Part shown: one piece after another, positions 20,176 to 29,239 of the stretch
Numbering within the stretch: the first letter of the stretch is position 1
Layout of the letters: each line of letters begins with the position of its first letter
Assembly: GCF_012103215.1 (NCBI RefSeq)
Contig: NZ_JAAVNE010000004.1
Span: forward strand, 115,118-179,117
Origin: Falsiroseomonas selenitidurans
Lineage (GTDB): Bacteria > Pseudomonadota > Alphaproteobacteria > Acetobacterales > Acetobacteraceae
Reading direction: 5' to 3'
DNA length: 64,000 bases
The notes under the pieces: model-generated
Seen by the model: the letters and a program-made list of their open reading frames with translations, nothing else
What the model was told of the DNA's origin: nothing
Databases searched by the model: none
Position numbers and translations under genes: made by a program

Positions 20176-21849
20176 ATGACCGACGCAGTGCCCGCCAGCC
20201 TGACCGCCTCCGTCAGCGGGGCGGAGATGATGGCAAACCTGCGCGAGATCGCGCGCTGGATGAAGCTGAGCGGCGAGCCCGAGGAGCTGGAATCCATCCG
20301 CTTCCTGGAACGCCGGATGCAGGATTACGGCTTCCGCACCCAACTGATCCTGCACGACGCCTATATCAGCCTGCCCGGCAAGGCGAGCGTGCTGGTGGAG
20401 GGCCGGGCGCTCGGCTGCATCACCCAATCCTTCTCCTGCCCCGGCAGGATCTCCGGCGTGCCGGTGTATCTCGGCCATGGCACGGACGCCGATTTCGCCG
20501 GGCGGGACCTGGCCGGGCGCATCGTGCTCTGCGAGGGCATGGCGACACCCGCGGTGGCGCAGCGCGCCTCCCGCGCCGGCGCGGCGGGGCAGCTGCACAT
20601 CAGCCACCACGAGCACATCCACGAGATGTGCATCTCCCCGGTCTGGGGCAATCCCGGCGCCAGCACGCTGGAGGAGCTGCCGACGACCATCGCCTGCAGC
20701 GTGAACAACGCCGATGGCGGCGCAATTCGCGACGCGCTGGCCGCCGGCGCGCAGCCGGTGGTGACGCTGGAGGCCGAGGTGGATACCGGCTGGCGCAAGA
20801 CGCCGCTGCTGGTGGCGGAACTGGGCGAGCCGGATGCCCCCTTCGTGCTGATGTCCGGCCACCAGGACACCTGGTATTACGGCGTGATGGACAATGGCTC
20901 GGCCAATGCCGGGATGATGGAAGCGGCGCGGCTCTGCGCGCAGCAGCAGGGGCAATGGCAGCGCGGGCTGCGCGTGTGCTTCTGGTCCGGCCATTCGCAT
21001 GGCCGCTATTCCGGCTCCGCCTGGTATGCCGACACGCATTGGGAGGAGCTGGACCGCCGCTGTGCCGCGCATGTGAATGTGGACAGCCTGGGCGGCACCG
21101 GCGCCACGGCGCTGGAGCACGCGGCGGCGATGACGGAGCTGAAGCACATCGCAGCGGAAGCGGTGCAGGCGCAGACCAACCAGGCCTATACCGGCAAGCG
21201 CAAGGCGCGGAACAGCGACGAGAGCTTCGTCGGCATCGGCATCCCCTCCATGCTCGGCTCCATCAGCGAACAGGCGGCGAAGCACGCGCAGGCACGCAAC
21301 GCGCTGGGCTGGTGGTGGCACACGCCGCACGACCTGATCGACAAGATCGACGAGGCGAACCTGGTGCGCGATGCCCGCGTGCTGACCCAGGTGGTGTGGA
21401 CGCTGCTGTCGGCGCCGGTGGTGCCGCTGGACCATGCGGCGACCGCGTCGGCGCTGCTGGCGGAACTCGCGCCGCTGGCGGCGAAGCTGGAGGGGCGCCT
21501 CGACCTGGACGGGCTGGTCGCTGCCGCCACCGCGTTGCGCGACAGCGCCGCCGGCATTCCGCGCCGCGCCGCGAAGGATGCCGCGGCGGCCAGCGCGGCG
21601 CTGATGCGTGCCTCCCGCGCCCTGGTGCCGGTGGACTACACGCCGGGTGACCGCTTCAGCCATGCCGCCGCCCTGCCGCTGCCGCCCTGGGCGGTGCTGC
21701 AGCCGATCCGCGACCTGGCGGCGACCACGCCCGGCACGGATGCCGAGAAATTCGCGGCGGTGGACGCCATGCGCGCCCGCAACCGCATGCGCCACGCGCT
21801 GCGCGAGGCGCAGGCCGCCATCGATGCCGCCCTCGCCGCGCTGAACTGA
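20176..21849 (+). CDS. M28-family metallohydrolase-like protein with altered active site (paralogue 2)
   Basis: Second M28-like protein, 557 residues, clearly homologous to the gene at 14443-16179 over its whole length. Metal-ligand positions: H229 (GHQDTW), D239 (MDNGSAN), D303 (NVDSLG) and H382 (WWHTPHD). The catalytic Glu pair is again missing, with FWSGHSHGRYSGS giving G272-H273-S274. An AAGGAG ribosome site precedes ATG 20176. It sits between two M20 genes with gaps of 14 bases each side, so it is clearly co-transcribed with them. Confidence 0.78.
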   Translation: MTDAVPASLTASVSGAEMMANLREIARWMKLSGEPEELESIRFLERRMQDYGFRTQLILHDAYISLPGKASVLVEGRALGCITQSFSCPGRISGVPVYLGHGTDADFAGRDLAGRIVLCEGMATPAVAQRASRAGAAGQLHISHHEHIHEMCISPVWGNPGASTLEELPTTIACSVNNADGGAIRDALAAGAQPVVTLEAEVDTGWRKTPLLVAELGEPDAPFVLMSGHQDTWYYGVMDNGSANAGMMEAARLCAQQQGQWQRGLRVCFWSGHSHGRYSGSAWYADTHWEELDRRCAAHVNVDSLGGTGATALEHAAAMTELKHIAAEAVQAQTNQAYTGKRKARNSDESFVGIGIPSMLGSISEQAAKHAQARNALGWWWHTPHDLIDKIDEANLVRDARVLTQVVWTLLSAPVVPLDHAATASALLAELAPLAAKLEGRLDLDGLVAAATALRDSAAGIPRRAAKDAAAASAALMRASRALVPVDYTPGDRFSHAAALPLPPWAVLQPIRDLAATTPGTDAEKFAAVDAMRARNRMRHALREAQAAIDAALAALN

Positions 21850-21863
21850 AGGAAGCCCAAGCC

Positions 21864-23288
21864 ATGCGGAACGACGAACAGGTCTGGCGCAGCGTCGATG
21901 AACGCAAGGAGACCTATGCCGAACTCAGCGACCGCATCTGGGGGATGCCGGAGCTCTGCTACAACGAGCATCGCAGTGTTGCCGAGCACATCGCGATGCT
22001 GGAGGCGGAGGGTTTCGCCAACACCCGCGACGTCGCCGGCATCCCGACGGCGGTGATGGGCGAGGCCGGCGAGGGCGGACCCGTCATCGCCATCCTCGGC
22101 GAATACGACGCGCTGCCCGGCCTGTCGCAGGAGGCCGGCGTGGCGGAGCACCGGCCGCTGCCGGGCGATGGCTACGGCCATGGCTGCGGTCACAATGTGC
22201 TGGGCTCCGCCAGCCTGCTGGCCGCCGCGGCGGTGAAGGATTTCCTCAAGGCCAACAACCTGCCCGGGCGCGTGCGCTACTATGGCTGCCCGGCGGAGGA
22301 AGGCGGCGCGGCGAAGGGCTTCATGGTGCGCGAAGGCGCCTTCGACGATGTGGACATCGCGATTTCCTGGCACCCGGCCAGCTTCTCCGGCGTCAACGAC
22401 GCGATCTCGCTGGCCAATACCCGCATCGATTTCTCCTTCAGTGGCCGCGCGGCCCATGCGGCGTCCTCGCCGCATCTCGGGCGGTCGGCGCTGGATGCGA
22501 TCGAGCTGATGAATGTCGGCGTGAACTACATGCGCGAGCATATGCCGAGCGATGCGCGCATCCACTACGCCTACCTCAATGCCGGCGGCATCGCGCCCAA
22601 TGTGGTGCAGTCGCAGACCAAGGTCCGCTACCTGATCAGGGCGCGCAACCTGGTGGAGCTGAACGCCCTGGTCACGCGCGTGCGCAAGATCGCCGATGGC
22701 GCGGCGCTGATGACGGAGACCACCGTCTCCACCCAGGTGATCTCCGCGGTGTCGAACCTGCTGGGGAACTCGCCGCTGGAACAGCTCATGCATGACAATT
22801 TCCAGCGCCTCGGCCCGCCGCAATTCACGGATGAGGACAAGGCCTATGCGGCCGAGATCCAGAAGACGCTGTCGGAGGAGGACATCCTGTCCGGCTATCG
22901 CCGCCAGGGCGTGACGCCCGATACCGGCAAGGCGCTGTGCGACCTGATCGTGCCGCTGGGCGCCAGGGGTGCGGGCATGAACGGCTCCACCGATGTCGGC
23001 GACGTCTCCTGGAAGGTGCCGACGGTGCAGGCGCGCGGCGCCACCTATGCCATCGGGACGCCGGGCCATAGCTGGCAGGTGGTGGCGCAGGGCAAGGCGC
23101 CGGCGGCGCATACCGGCATGGTGCATGTGGCGAAGGTGATGGCCGGCACGGCGGTGGATGCGCTGCAGAACCCGGACCTCATCGCCAGGGCCAAGGCCGA
23201 CCATGCGGCGCGCACCGGCGGCAAGCCCTATGTCAGCCCCCTGCCGGCGGATGCGAAGCCGGCGCTGGGGATGTCGCTGGCGGAGTGA
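21864..23288 (+). CDS. M20D-family amidohydrolase (AbgB-like)
   Basis: M20D hydrolase, 474 residues, resembling the B subunit of p-aminobenzoyl-glutamate hydrolase. Motifs are EYDALPGLSQ, GHGCGHNVLG (M20D-type Cys-His metal site), CPAEEGGAAKG (catalytic Glu pair), SWHPASFS, GRAAHAASSPHLGRSALDA and TPGHSWQVVAQG near the C-terminus. An AAGGAAG site precedes ATG 21864. It is the third hydrolase in a row. The family removes aryl or acyl groups from amino acids. Confidence 0.87.
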   Translation: MRNDEQVWRSVDERKETYAELSDRIWGMPELCYNEHRSVAEHIAMLEAEGFANTRDVAGIPTAVMGEAGEGGPVIAILGEYDALPGLSQEAGVAEHRPLPGDGYGHGCGHNVLGSASLLAAAAVKDFLKANNLPGRVRYYGCPAEEGGAAKGFMVREGAFDDVDIAISWHPASFSGVNDAISLANTRIDFSFSGRAAHAASSPHLGRSALDAIELMNVGVNYMREHMPSDARIHYAYLNAGGIAPNVVQSQTKVRYLIRARNLVELNALVTRVRKIADGAALMTETTVSTQVISAVSNLLGNSPLEQLMHDNFQRLGPPQFTDEDKAYAAEIQKTLSEEDILSGYRRQGVTPDTGKALCDLIVPLGARGAGMNGSTDVGDVSWKVPTVQARGATYAIGTPGHSWQVVAQGKAPAAHTGMVHVAKVMAGTAVDALQNPDLIARAKADHAARTGGKPYVSPLPADAKPALGMSLAE

Positions 23289-23379
23289 TCTGAAACCGCG
23301 AACCCCGCGATCGCCGCAGAACTCCTTGCGGCGCGGCGGGGATGGCGGCAGCCTTCGCCTTTCGGCGAGAGGTGCGGCG

Positions 23380-24729
23380 ATGGCCCGGCGGCAGATGAAG
23401 CTCGGTGTCTCGATGATCGGGCTGGGCTACCACATGGCAGCCTGGCGGCATCCGGACATCGACCCGGCCGGCAACATGAAGCTGTCGCACTACGTCGATG
23501 TCACGCGCATCGCCCAGCGCGGCAGGCTGGACCTGGTTTTCCTGGCGGATGGCGTCGGCATCCGCGCGCAGGACGAACCGAAGGGCGCGCTGGCGCGGTC
23601 CTCCAAGAACGTGGTGTTCGAGCCGCTGACTCTGCTTTCAGCCTTGGCGATGGTGAGCGAGGGCGTCGGCCTGGTGGCCACGGCGTCCACCACCTACAAC
23701 GAGCCCTATCACGTCGCCCGCAAATTCGCCTCGCTGGACCATATCAGCGGCGGCCGTGCGGGGTGGAACGTGGTGTCCTCCTTCACCGATACCGAAGCGC
23801 GCAATTTCGGCTACGACAAGGCGCCGGATTATTCGAAGCGCTACGACCGCGCGGCGGAATTCGTCGAGGTGGTGCGCGGGCTGTGGGAAAGCTGGGAGGA
23901 TGACGCCTTCCTGCGCGACAAGGCCTCCGGCCTCAACTACGACGAATCCAAGCTGCATGTGCTGAACCACAAGGGCCCGCATTTCCAGGTGGCGGGCCCG
24001 CTGAACGTGGCGCGCACGCCGCAGGGCCATCCGGTGATCTTCCAGGCCGGCGCCTCCGACCCCGGGCGGGAGTTGGCGGCGGCAACCGCGGACGCGCTGT
24101 ATGCGGCGTCCCAGGACCTGTCGGCGGCGCAGGCCTACTACGCCGATGTGAAGGGCCGCATGGCGCGCTACGGGCGCGACCCGGACCATCTGAAGATCAT
24201 GCCCGGCATCCTGGCGGTGCCCGGCCGCACCCGGCAGGAAGCGCAGGACAAGCACGAGCAGGTGCAGGCGCTGCTGGACCCGCTGCTCGGCCTCAACCAA
24301 TTGTCGCGGGTGATGGGCGACCTGTCCGCCTTTGACGTGGACGGCCCGGTGCCGGACAGCATCGACCCGCGCATGCGCAGCCGCGCGCAGATCTTCCTGG
24401 ACCTGGCGAAACGCGACAACCTGACCATCCGCCAGCTTTATACGCTGGTCGCCGCCGGCAATGGCCATCGCACCGTGGTCGGCACGCCGGCGGATATCGC
24501 CGACGCCATGCAGGAATGGTTCGAGGATGGCGCGGCGGATGGCTACAACATCCTGCCACCCTGGCTGCCCGGCGGGCTGGCCGATGTGGTCGACACCGTG
24601 GTCCCGGAATTGCAACGCCGCGGGCTGTTCCGCACCGAATATGAAGGCCGCACGCTGCGCGAGAATCTCGGCGTGCCCTACCCCACCCATCGCCGCGCCG
24701 CGCTCGCCCGCGGCCTGGCCGCCGAATAG
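23380..24729 (+). CDS. FMN-dependent monooxygenase of the NtaA/SnaA/DszA family
   Basis: Bacterial luciferase-like flavin monooxygenase, 449 residues, using reduced FMN from a separate reductase. Family signatures are VFLADGVGI, EPLTLLSALAMVSEGVGLVATASTTYNEPYHVAR and SLDHISGGRAGWNVVSS. ATG 23380 gives the usual N-terminus (MKLGVSMIGLG); the longer frame overlaps the preceding gene. Related enzymes oxidise nitrilotriacetate, EDTA, dibenzothiophene sulfone or pristinamycin. No flavin reductase gene is seen nearby. A paralogue is at 61037-62425. Confidence 0.9.
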   Translation: MARRQMKLGVSMIGLGYHMAAWRHPDIDPAGNMKLSHYVDVTRIAQRGRLDLVFLADGVGIRAQDEPKGALARSSKNVVFEPLTLLSALAMVSEGVGLVATASTTYNEPYHVARKFASLDHISGGRAGWNVVSSFTDTEARNFGYDKAPDYSKRYDRAAEFVEVVRGLWESWEDDAFLRDKASGLNYDESKLHVLNHKGPHFQVAGPLNVARTPQGHPVIFQAGASDPGRELAAATADALYAASQDLSAAQAYYADVKGRMARYGRDPDHLKIMPGILAVPGRTRQEAQDKHEQVQALLDPLLGLNQLSRVMGDLSAFDVDGPVPDSIDPRMRSRAQIFLDLAKRDNLTIRQLYTLVAAGNGHRTVVGTPADIADAMQEWFEDGAADGYNILPPWLPGGLADVVDTVVPELQRRGLFRTEYEGRTLRENLGVPYPTHRRAALARGLAAE

Positions 24730-24749
24730 CCGAGAGAGGGAGACGCCCC

Positions 24750-26336
24750 ATGCGCCTGCTCCGCCCGCTGCTGATCGCGACCGCGCTGGTCGCATCCCTG
24801 CCCGCTGCCGGTACCGTCGCTGCCCAGGAATTGCGCATCGGCTTCAAGGCCGCCGTCACCGGCAGCGATCCGCACCAGAACTACACGCCGAACCGCAATG
24901 TGCAGCTGCATGTGTATGAGCCGCTGGTGCTGCAGGACCCCTTCATGCGCCTGCAGCCCGGCGCCGCCGCCGCCTGGCGCAACATCGATCCGAATACCTG
25001 GGAATTCAGCCTGCGCGAGGGGCTGCAATTCCACGACGGCTCGCCGGTGACGGCGGATGACGTCGCCTTCTCCATCCGCCGCGCCCAGGCCGCGACGGGT
25101 CTGCGCACCTTCGTCGCGCAGACCCGCAACGTGGCGGGCGTGGAGGCGAAGGATGCGCGCACCGTGCTGATCCGCACCACCACCCCCACCCCGCTGCTGC
25201 CGGTGCAGATGGCCGTCGTCGCCATCGTCTCCGCCCGCGCCGCGGCCGATGCGGGGGAGGCCGAGTTCAATGGCGGCCGCGCCGCACTCGGCACCGGCCC
25301 CTATCGCTGGGTGCGCTTCACGCCCGGCCGCGACGTGGTCATCGAGCGGGCCGCGCGCCATTGGCGGGCGCCGGAGCCATGGCAGCGGGTGACCTTCCGC
25401 TTCATCTCCAACGACAGCGCGCGCGTCGCCGCCCTGCTGGCGAACGACGTGGACGTCATCGACAACGTGCCCCCCTCGCTGTTCCGGGAAGTGCGGGAAA
25501 GCCCGCGGACGCAGCTGGTCACCACGCCCGGGCTGTTCACGCTCTACATGTACCTGGACCATTTCCGGGACCAGGTGGTCTTCGCCACCGGGCCGGACGG
25601 CCAGCCTTTGGCGCGCAACCCGATCCGTGACCCGAAGGTGCGCCAGGCGATGAACCTCGCCATCAACCGGGAAGCGCTGGCGGAACGCGGCATGGAGGGT
25701 GCGGCGGACCCGATCGGGCAGTTCGCGGGCCCCGGCTTCATCGGCCATGACGAGCGCCTGAAGCCGCCGCGGCACGACCCGGCGCAGGCCCGGCGGCTGC
25801 TGGCGGAAGCCGGCTACCCGGATGGCTTCGGCCTGACCATCCACTGCACGAATGACCGCTTCCCGGGCGATTCCCGCACCTGCCAGGCGGTCGGGCAGAT
25901 GTTCACCCAGGTGGGCATCCGCACCACGGTGGAGCCCTTGCCCTCCGCCGTGTTCTTCCGCCGCGCCAATGGCAATGCCACGCAGGACCCCGAGTTCACC
26001 GCCTTCATGGCGATCTTCGCCTCCTCCACCGGCGTCGCCAGCGAGAGCATGACGACCATCCTGCGCACCCGGAACCGCGCCACCGGCGCCGGCTCGCTCA
26101 ACCGCGGCCGCTATTCCAGCGCGGCGCTGGATGCGGCGCTGGGCCGGGTGGATTCGATCTTCGACGACACCGCGCGGGAAGCCGCCATGGGCGATGCGGC
26201 GCGCATCGCCATCGAGGACAACGCCATCCTGCCGATCTTCTCGCTGCGCGCCTCCTACGGCCTGCGGCGGGGGCTGTCCATCGTGCCGCGCGGCGACCAG
26301 TACACCTTCGCCACCGCCATCCACGCCGCCCCGTGA
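24750..26336 (+). CDS. ABC transporter substrate-binding protein, peptide/nickel type (SBP_bac_5)
   Basis: Periplasmic binding protein, 528 residues. The leader ends near GTVAAQ and the mature protein begins ELRIGFKAAVTGSDPHQNYTPNRN. The SBP_bac_5 pattern is visible: FSLREGLQFHDGSPVTADDVAFSI, GTGPYRWVRFTPGRDVVIER, DPKVRQAMNLAINREAL and the oligopeptide-type C-terminal lobe. No permease or ATPase gene is adjacent, so its partner membrane complex must be elsewhere. Its position behind the hydrolases and the monooxygenase suggests it captures the compound they degrade. Confidence 0.88.
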   Translation: MRLLRPLLIATALVASLPAAGTVAAQELRIGFKAAVTGSDPHQNYTPNRNVQLHVYEPLVLQDPFMRLQPGAAAAWRNIDPNTWEFSLREGLQFHDGSPVTADDVAFSIRRAQAATGLRTFVAQTRNVAGVEAKDARTVLIRTTTPTPLLPVQMAVVAIVSARAAADAGEAEFNGGRAALGTGPYRWVRFTPGRDVVIERAARHWRAPEPWQRVTFRFISNDSARVAALLANDVDVIDNVPPSLFREVRESPRTQLVTTPGLFTLYMYLDHFRDQVVFATGPDGQPLARNPIRDPKVRQAMNLAINREALAERGMEGAADPIGQFAGPGFIGHDERLKPPRHDPAQARRLLAEAGYPDGFGLTIHCTNDRFPGDSRTCQAVGQMFTQVGIRTTVEPLPSAVFFRRANGNATQDPEFTAFMAIFASSTGVASESMTTILRTRNRATGAGSLNRGRYSSAALDAALGRVDSIFDDTAREAAMGDAARIAIEDNAILPIFSLRASYGLRRGLSIVPRGDQYTFATAIHAAP

Positions 26337-27349
26337 CCCGCCCGCGCCTGCTCGTCATCGATCCGCAGGGCGAGGACGAGGACATTGAGCGGGCGATCGT
26401 CGGGGAGGAGGCGGAACTGGTGTTCCGCCGCTCGGTCGGCGGGCGCCTGCCGGATGCGGCGGACTACGCAACGGCCGATGCGGTGCTGAACTGCCGCTCC
26501 ATGCACCTGCTCGGCGCCGACGTGATCGCCCGCTTCACGCGCTGCCGGGTGATCGTGCAGGGCGGCGTCGGCTTCGCGCATATCGACCTGGCGGCGGCCG
26601 GCGCGCGCGGCATCCCGGTGCTGACCACGCCGGATTACGGCACGACGGAGGTGGCTGACCATGCGGTGGCGCTGGCGCTCGGCCTGCTGCGCGGCGTGCA
26701 GGGCTATGACCGACGGCTGCGGCGCGGCAATGCGGCCTGGGATGCGCGGCAGATGAAGCAGGTGCGGCGGCTGGGCACGCTGCGCGTCGGCATCCTCGGC
26801 CTCGGGCGCATCGGCACGGCCGCGGCACTGCGCTTCCAGGCCTTCGGCATGAAGGTGGGCTTCCACGACCCGCATCTGCCGGTCGGCCACCAGCTCGCCT
26901 TCGGCTGGGAACGCTTCCCGACCGCGGAGGCGCTGCTGGCGCGCAGCGACGTGCTCAGCCTGCACGCGCCGCTGAACGAGGCGACCGCCGGCCTGCTGGA
27001 TGCCCGGCGCCTGGCCCTGCTGCCCCCGGGCGCGGTGCTGGTGAACACCGCCCGCGGTGGCCTCGTGGATCTGGATGCGCTGGGAGAGGCGCTGCGGAGC
27101 GGCCACCTGGCCGGCGCCGGGCTCGATGTGTTCGAGGCGGAGCCGCTGGACCGCGCGCACCCGCTGCTCGCGGCCTGGGCGGCCGGGGCGGAATGGCTGG
27201 ACGACCGGCTGACGCTGACGCCGCACGCGGCCTTCTTCAGCAGCGCCAGCATCCGCGACATCCGCCGCCTGTCGATGCAGTACATGATGGACTACCTGCG
27301 CCACGGCGCCCGGCCCACCTGCGTCAACGCGGCCTTCCTGAAGCCCTGA
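26333..27349 (+). CDS. D-isomer-specific 2-hydroxyacid dehydrogenase (CtBP-like)
   Basis: NAD-dependent dehydrogenase, 338 residues. It has the nucleotide-binding motif GILGLGRIGTAAALRF, the substrate-binding INTARGGLVD-type segment (VNTARGGLVDLDAL), the catalytic Arg in that segment, Glu in DVFEAEPLD and His in TPHAAFFS. The GTG start at 26333 overlaps the binding-protein stop by four bases. It ends base-to-base against the convergent SLC13 gene (TGATCA at the junction). It reduces a 2-keto acid or oxidises a D-2-hydroxy acid; substrate unknown. Confidence 0.88.
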   Translation: MTRPRLLVIDPQGEDEDIERAIVGEEAELVFRRSVGGRLPDAADYATADAVLNCRSMHLLGADVIARFTRCRVIVQGGVGFAHIDLAAAGARGIPVLTTPDYGTTEVADHAVALALGLLRGVQGYDRRLRRGNAAWDARQMKQVRRLGTLRVGILGLGRIGTAAALRFQAFGMKVGFHDPHLPVGHQLAFGWERFPTAEALLARSDVLSLHAPLNEATAGLLDARRLALLPPGAVLVNTARGGLVDLDALGEALRSGHLAGAGLDVFEAEPLDRAHPLLAAWAAGAEWLDDRLTLTPHAAFFSSASIRDIRRLSMQYMMDYLRHGARPTCVNAAFLKP

Positions 27350-29155
27350 TCACAGCGGCCAGAACACCAGCAGCGCCGGCACCGCCACCGCCACCACCAC
27401 CGCTTCCAGCGGCAGGCCAAGCCGCCAGTAGTCGCCGAAGCGGAAGCCGCCCGGCCCCAGGATCAGCGTGTTGTTCTGGTGCCCGATGGGGGTCAGGAAG
27501 GCGCAGGAGGCGCCGATGGCGACCGCCATCAGGAAGGGGTCGGCGGCGACGCCCAGCTGGCCGGCCAGGCCAATCGCCACCGGGCACATCACCGCCGAGG
27601 TGCCGGCATTGTTCATGAAGTCCGACAGCGTCATCGTCACCACCAGCACCAGCACCAGCGCGCCCGTGGCGCCGAAGCCGGCGACGGGGGCCAGCAGCGC
27701 CTGCGCCACCAGATCCGCCGCGCCGGTGCTCGCCATCGCCTCCGCCACCGGGATCAGCGCGGCCAGCAGCACCACCACGGACCAGTCCACCGCGTCATAG
27801 ATCCGGCGCGCCGGCATCTGCCCCAGCAGCACCACCGCCAGCACCGCGCCGGCAAAGGCGATGGCGGCGGGCACCAGGCCGAAGCCGGCGCCGGCGATCG
27901 CCGCCAGCATCACGCCGCCGGCGATGGCGGCGCGGCGCGCATCCGGCAGGCGCAGGGCGCGGGCGGCCAGCGGCACCAGGCCGAAGCGATGGGCGAAATC
28001 CGCCAGCGGTTCCGGCGTGCCCTGCAGCAGCAGCATGTCACCCTCGCGCAGCGCCATGGTGTTCAGCCGCCCGGTGGTGCGCACGCCGCGGCGCGACAGG
28101 GCCAGCAGGTTGATGCCGTACTGGTGGCGCAGGCGGATGCCGCTGGCCGAAAGGCCGCTGATCTCGGCCCGCGGCCGCACCACATATTCACCGAGCACCA
28201 CCTCGCCCGATTGCAGCGCGGCCATCGGGCCTTCGCGATCCTCCGTCGCCTCCGCGCCCGCGTCGCGCACATCCTCCTCCAGCTTCAGGCCCAGCTCTGC
28301 CAAGGCACCGGCCAGGGCCTCCGGCTCCGCCTCGATCACCAGGATGTCGCCGGCCTTCACCTCCCGCGACAGATGCGGGGCGGCGATGCGGCGTTCGTCG
28401 CGCAGCAGGCCGATCACCTGCGCATCGCTGTCCTCCAGCGCCGCCTCGATGGCGCGCAGCGTCATGCCGGCGGCCTTGGCGCCTTCCGGCACCCGCGCCT
28501 CGGTGATGTAGGCGCCGGCGGCGAAGCCTTCCGCGTCGCCCACCTTGCGCGCCGGCACCAGCCGCCAGGCGAGGGTGATGAACAGCAGCCCGGCCAGCGC
28601 CACCGCCAGGCCCACCGGAGTGAAGTCGAACATGGCGAAATGGTCCGGCCCGCCCGCCTGGCCGCGGAAGGAGGAGACGATGAGGTTGGGCGGCGTGCCG
28701 ATCAGCGTCGTCATGCCGCCGAGGATGGACCCGAAGGCCAGCGGCATCAGCACCCGCCCCGGCGGCAGCTTCAGCCGCGTGGCCACCGGCATGGCCGCCG
28801 GCATCAGCAGCGCCAGCGCGCCGACATTGTTCATGAAGGCGGAGAGCAGGGCGCAGAGCCCGGCCAGCGCGGCGATGGTCAGGCTGGGGCCGGTGCGGCG
28901 CGGCACCGCCACGCTGACCAGCCAATCCACCGCGCCGCTGGATTGCAGCACGGCACTGAGCACCAGCACGCAGGCCACGGTAACGACGGCGGGGTGGCCC
29001 AGGCCGGTGAAGGCGGCATCGGGCGCCACCAGCCCGGCGGCGACGGCCGCCAGCAGCGCCGCCACCGCCACCACGTCATGCCGCCAGCGCCCCCACAGGA
29101 ACAGCGCCATCGTGGCGGCGAGAATGACAAGGATGCTGGTCTGGCCAAAGGTCAT
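27350..29155 (-). CDS. SLC13/DASS-type permease with two TrkA-C (RCK_C) domains
   Basis: Anion-symporter-like permease, 601 residues. Two membrane halves (residues about 1-190 and 395-600) carry SAFMNNVGALALLMPAAMP, GTPPNLIV and SDFMNNAGTSAVMCP. Between them lie two cytoplasmic TrkA-C modules (VPEGAKAAGMTLRAIE ... and LGEYVVRPRAEISG ...). The arrangement is common in bacterial DASS relatives for dicarboxylates or sulfate. It begins 84 bases after the decarboxylase stop on the same strand, so it may be the uptake protein of the phthalate operon. That link is inference. Confidence 0.88.
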   Translation of the reverse strand: MTFGQTSILVILAATMALFLWGRWRHDVVAVAALLAAVAAGLVAPDAAFTGLGHPAVVTVACVLVLSAVLQSSGAVDWLVSVAVPRRTGPSLTIAALAGLCALLSAFMNNVGALALLMPAAMPVATRLKLPPGRVLMPLAFGSILGGMTTLIGTPPNLIVSSFRGQAGGPDHFAMFDFTPVGLAVALAGLLFITLAWRLVPARKVGDAEGFAAGAYITEARVPEGAKAAGMTLRAIEAALEDSDAQVIGLLRDERRIAAPHLSREVKAGDILVIEAEPEALAGALAELGLKLEEDVRDAGAEATEDREGPMAALQSGEVVLGEYVVRPRAEISGLSASGIRLRHQYGINLLALSRRGVRTTGRLNTMALREGDMLLLQGTPEPLADFAHRFGLVPLAARALRLPDARRAAIAGGVMLAAIAGAGFGLVPAAIAFAGAVLAVVLLGQMPARRIYDAVDWSVVVLLAALIPVAEAMASTGAADLVAQALLAPVAGFGATGALVLVLVVTMTLSDFMNNAGTSAVMCPVAIGLAGQLGVAADPFLMAVAIGASCAFLTPIGHQNNTLILGPGGFRFGDYWRLGLPLEAVVVAVAVPALLVFWPL

Positions 29156-29181
29156 CGCGGGCGAGCGCCTTGCAGGAAGCT

Positions 29182-29205
29182 GCGGGGCTTACCATCCTGC
29201 CCCGC
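29182..29205 (-). other. Perfect 7-bp hairpin between decarboxylase and SLC13 genes
   Basis: GCGGGGC (29182-29188) pairs with GCCCCGC (29199-29205) across a ten-base loop, in the 84-base gap. No T-tract follows on either strand, so it is more likely an mRNA processing or stability element than an intrinsic terminator. Confidence 0.25.
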
Positions 29206-29239
29206 CAGCCGCTGCATCACGCCCCCGCGCGCGGCGGTG

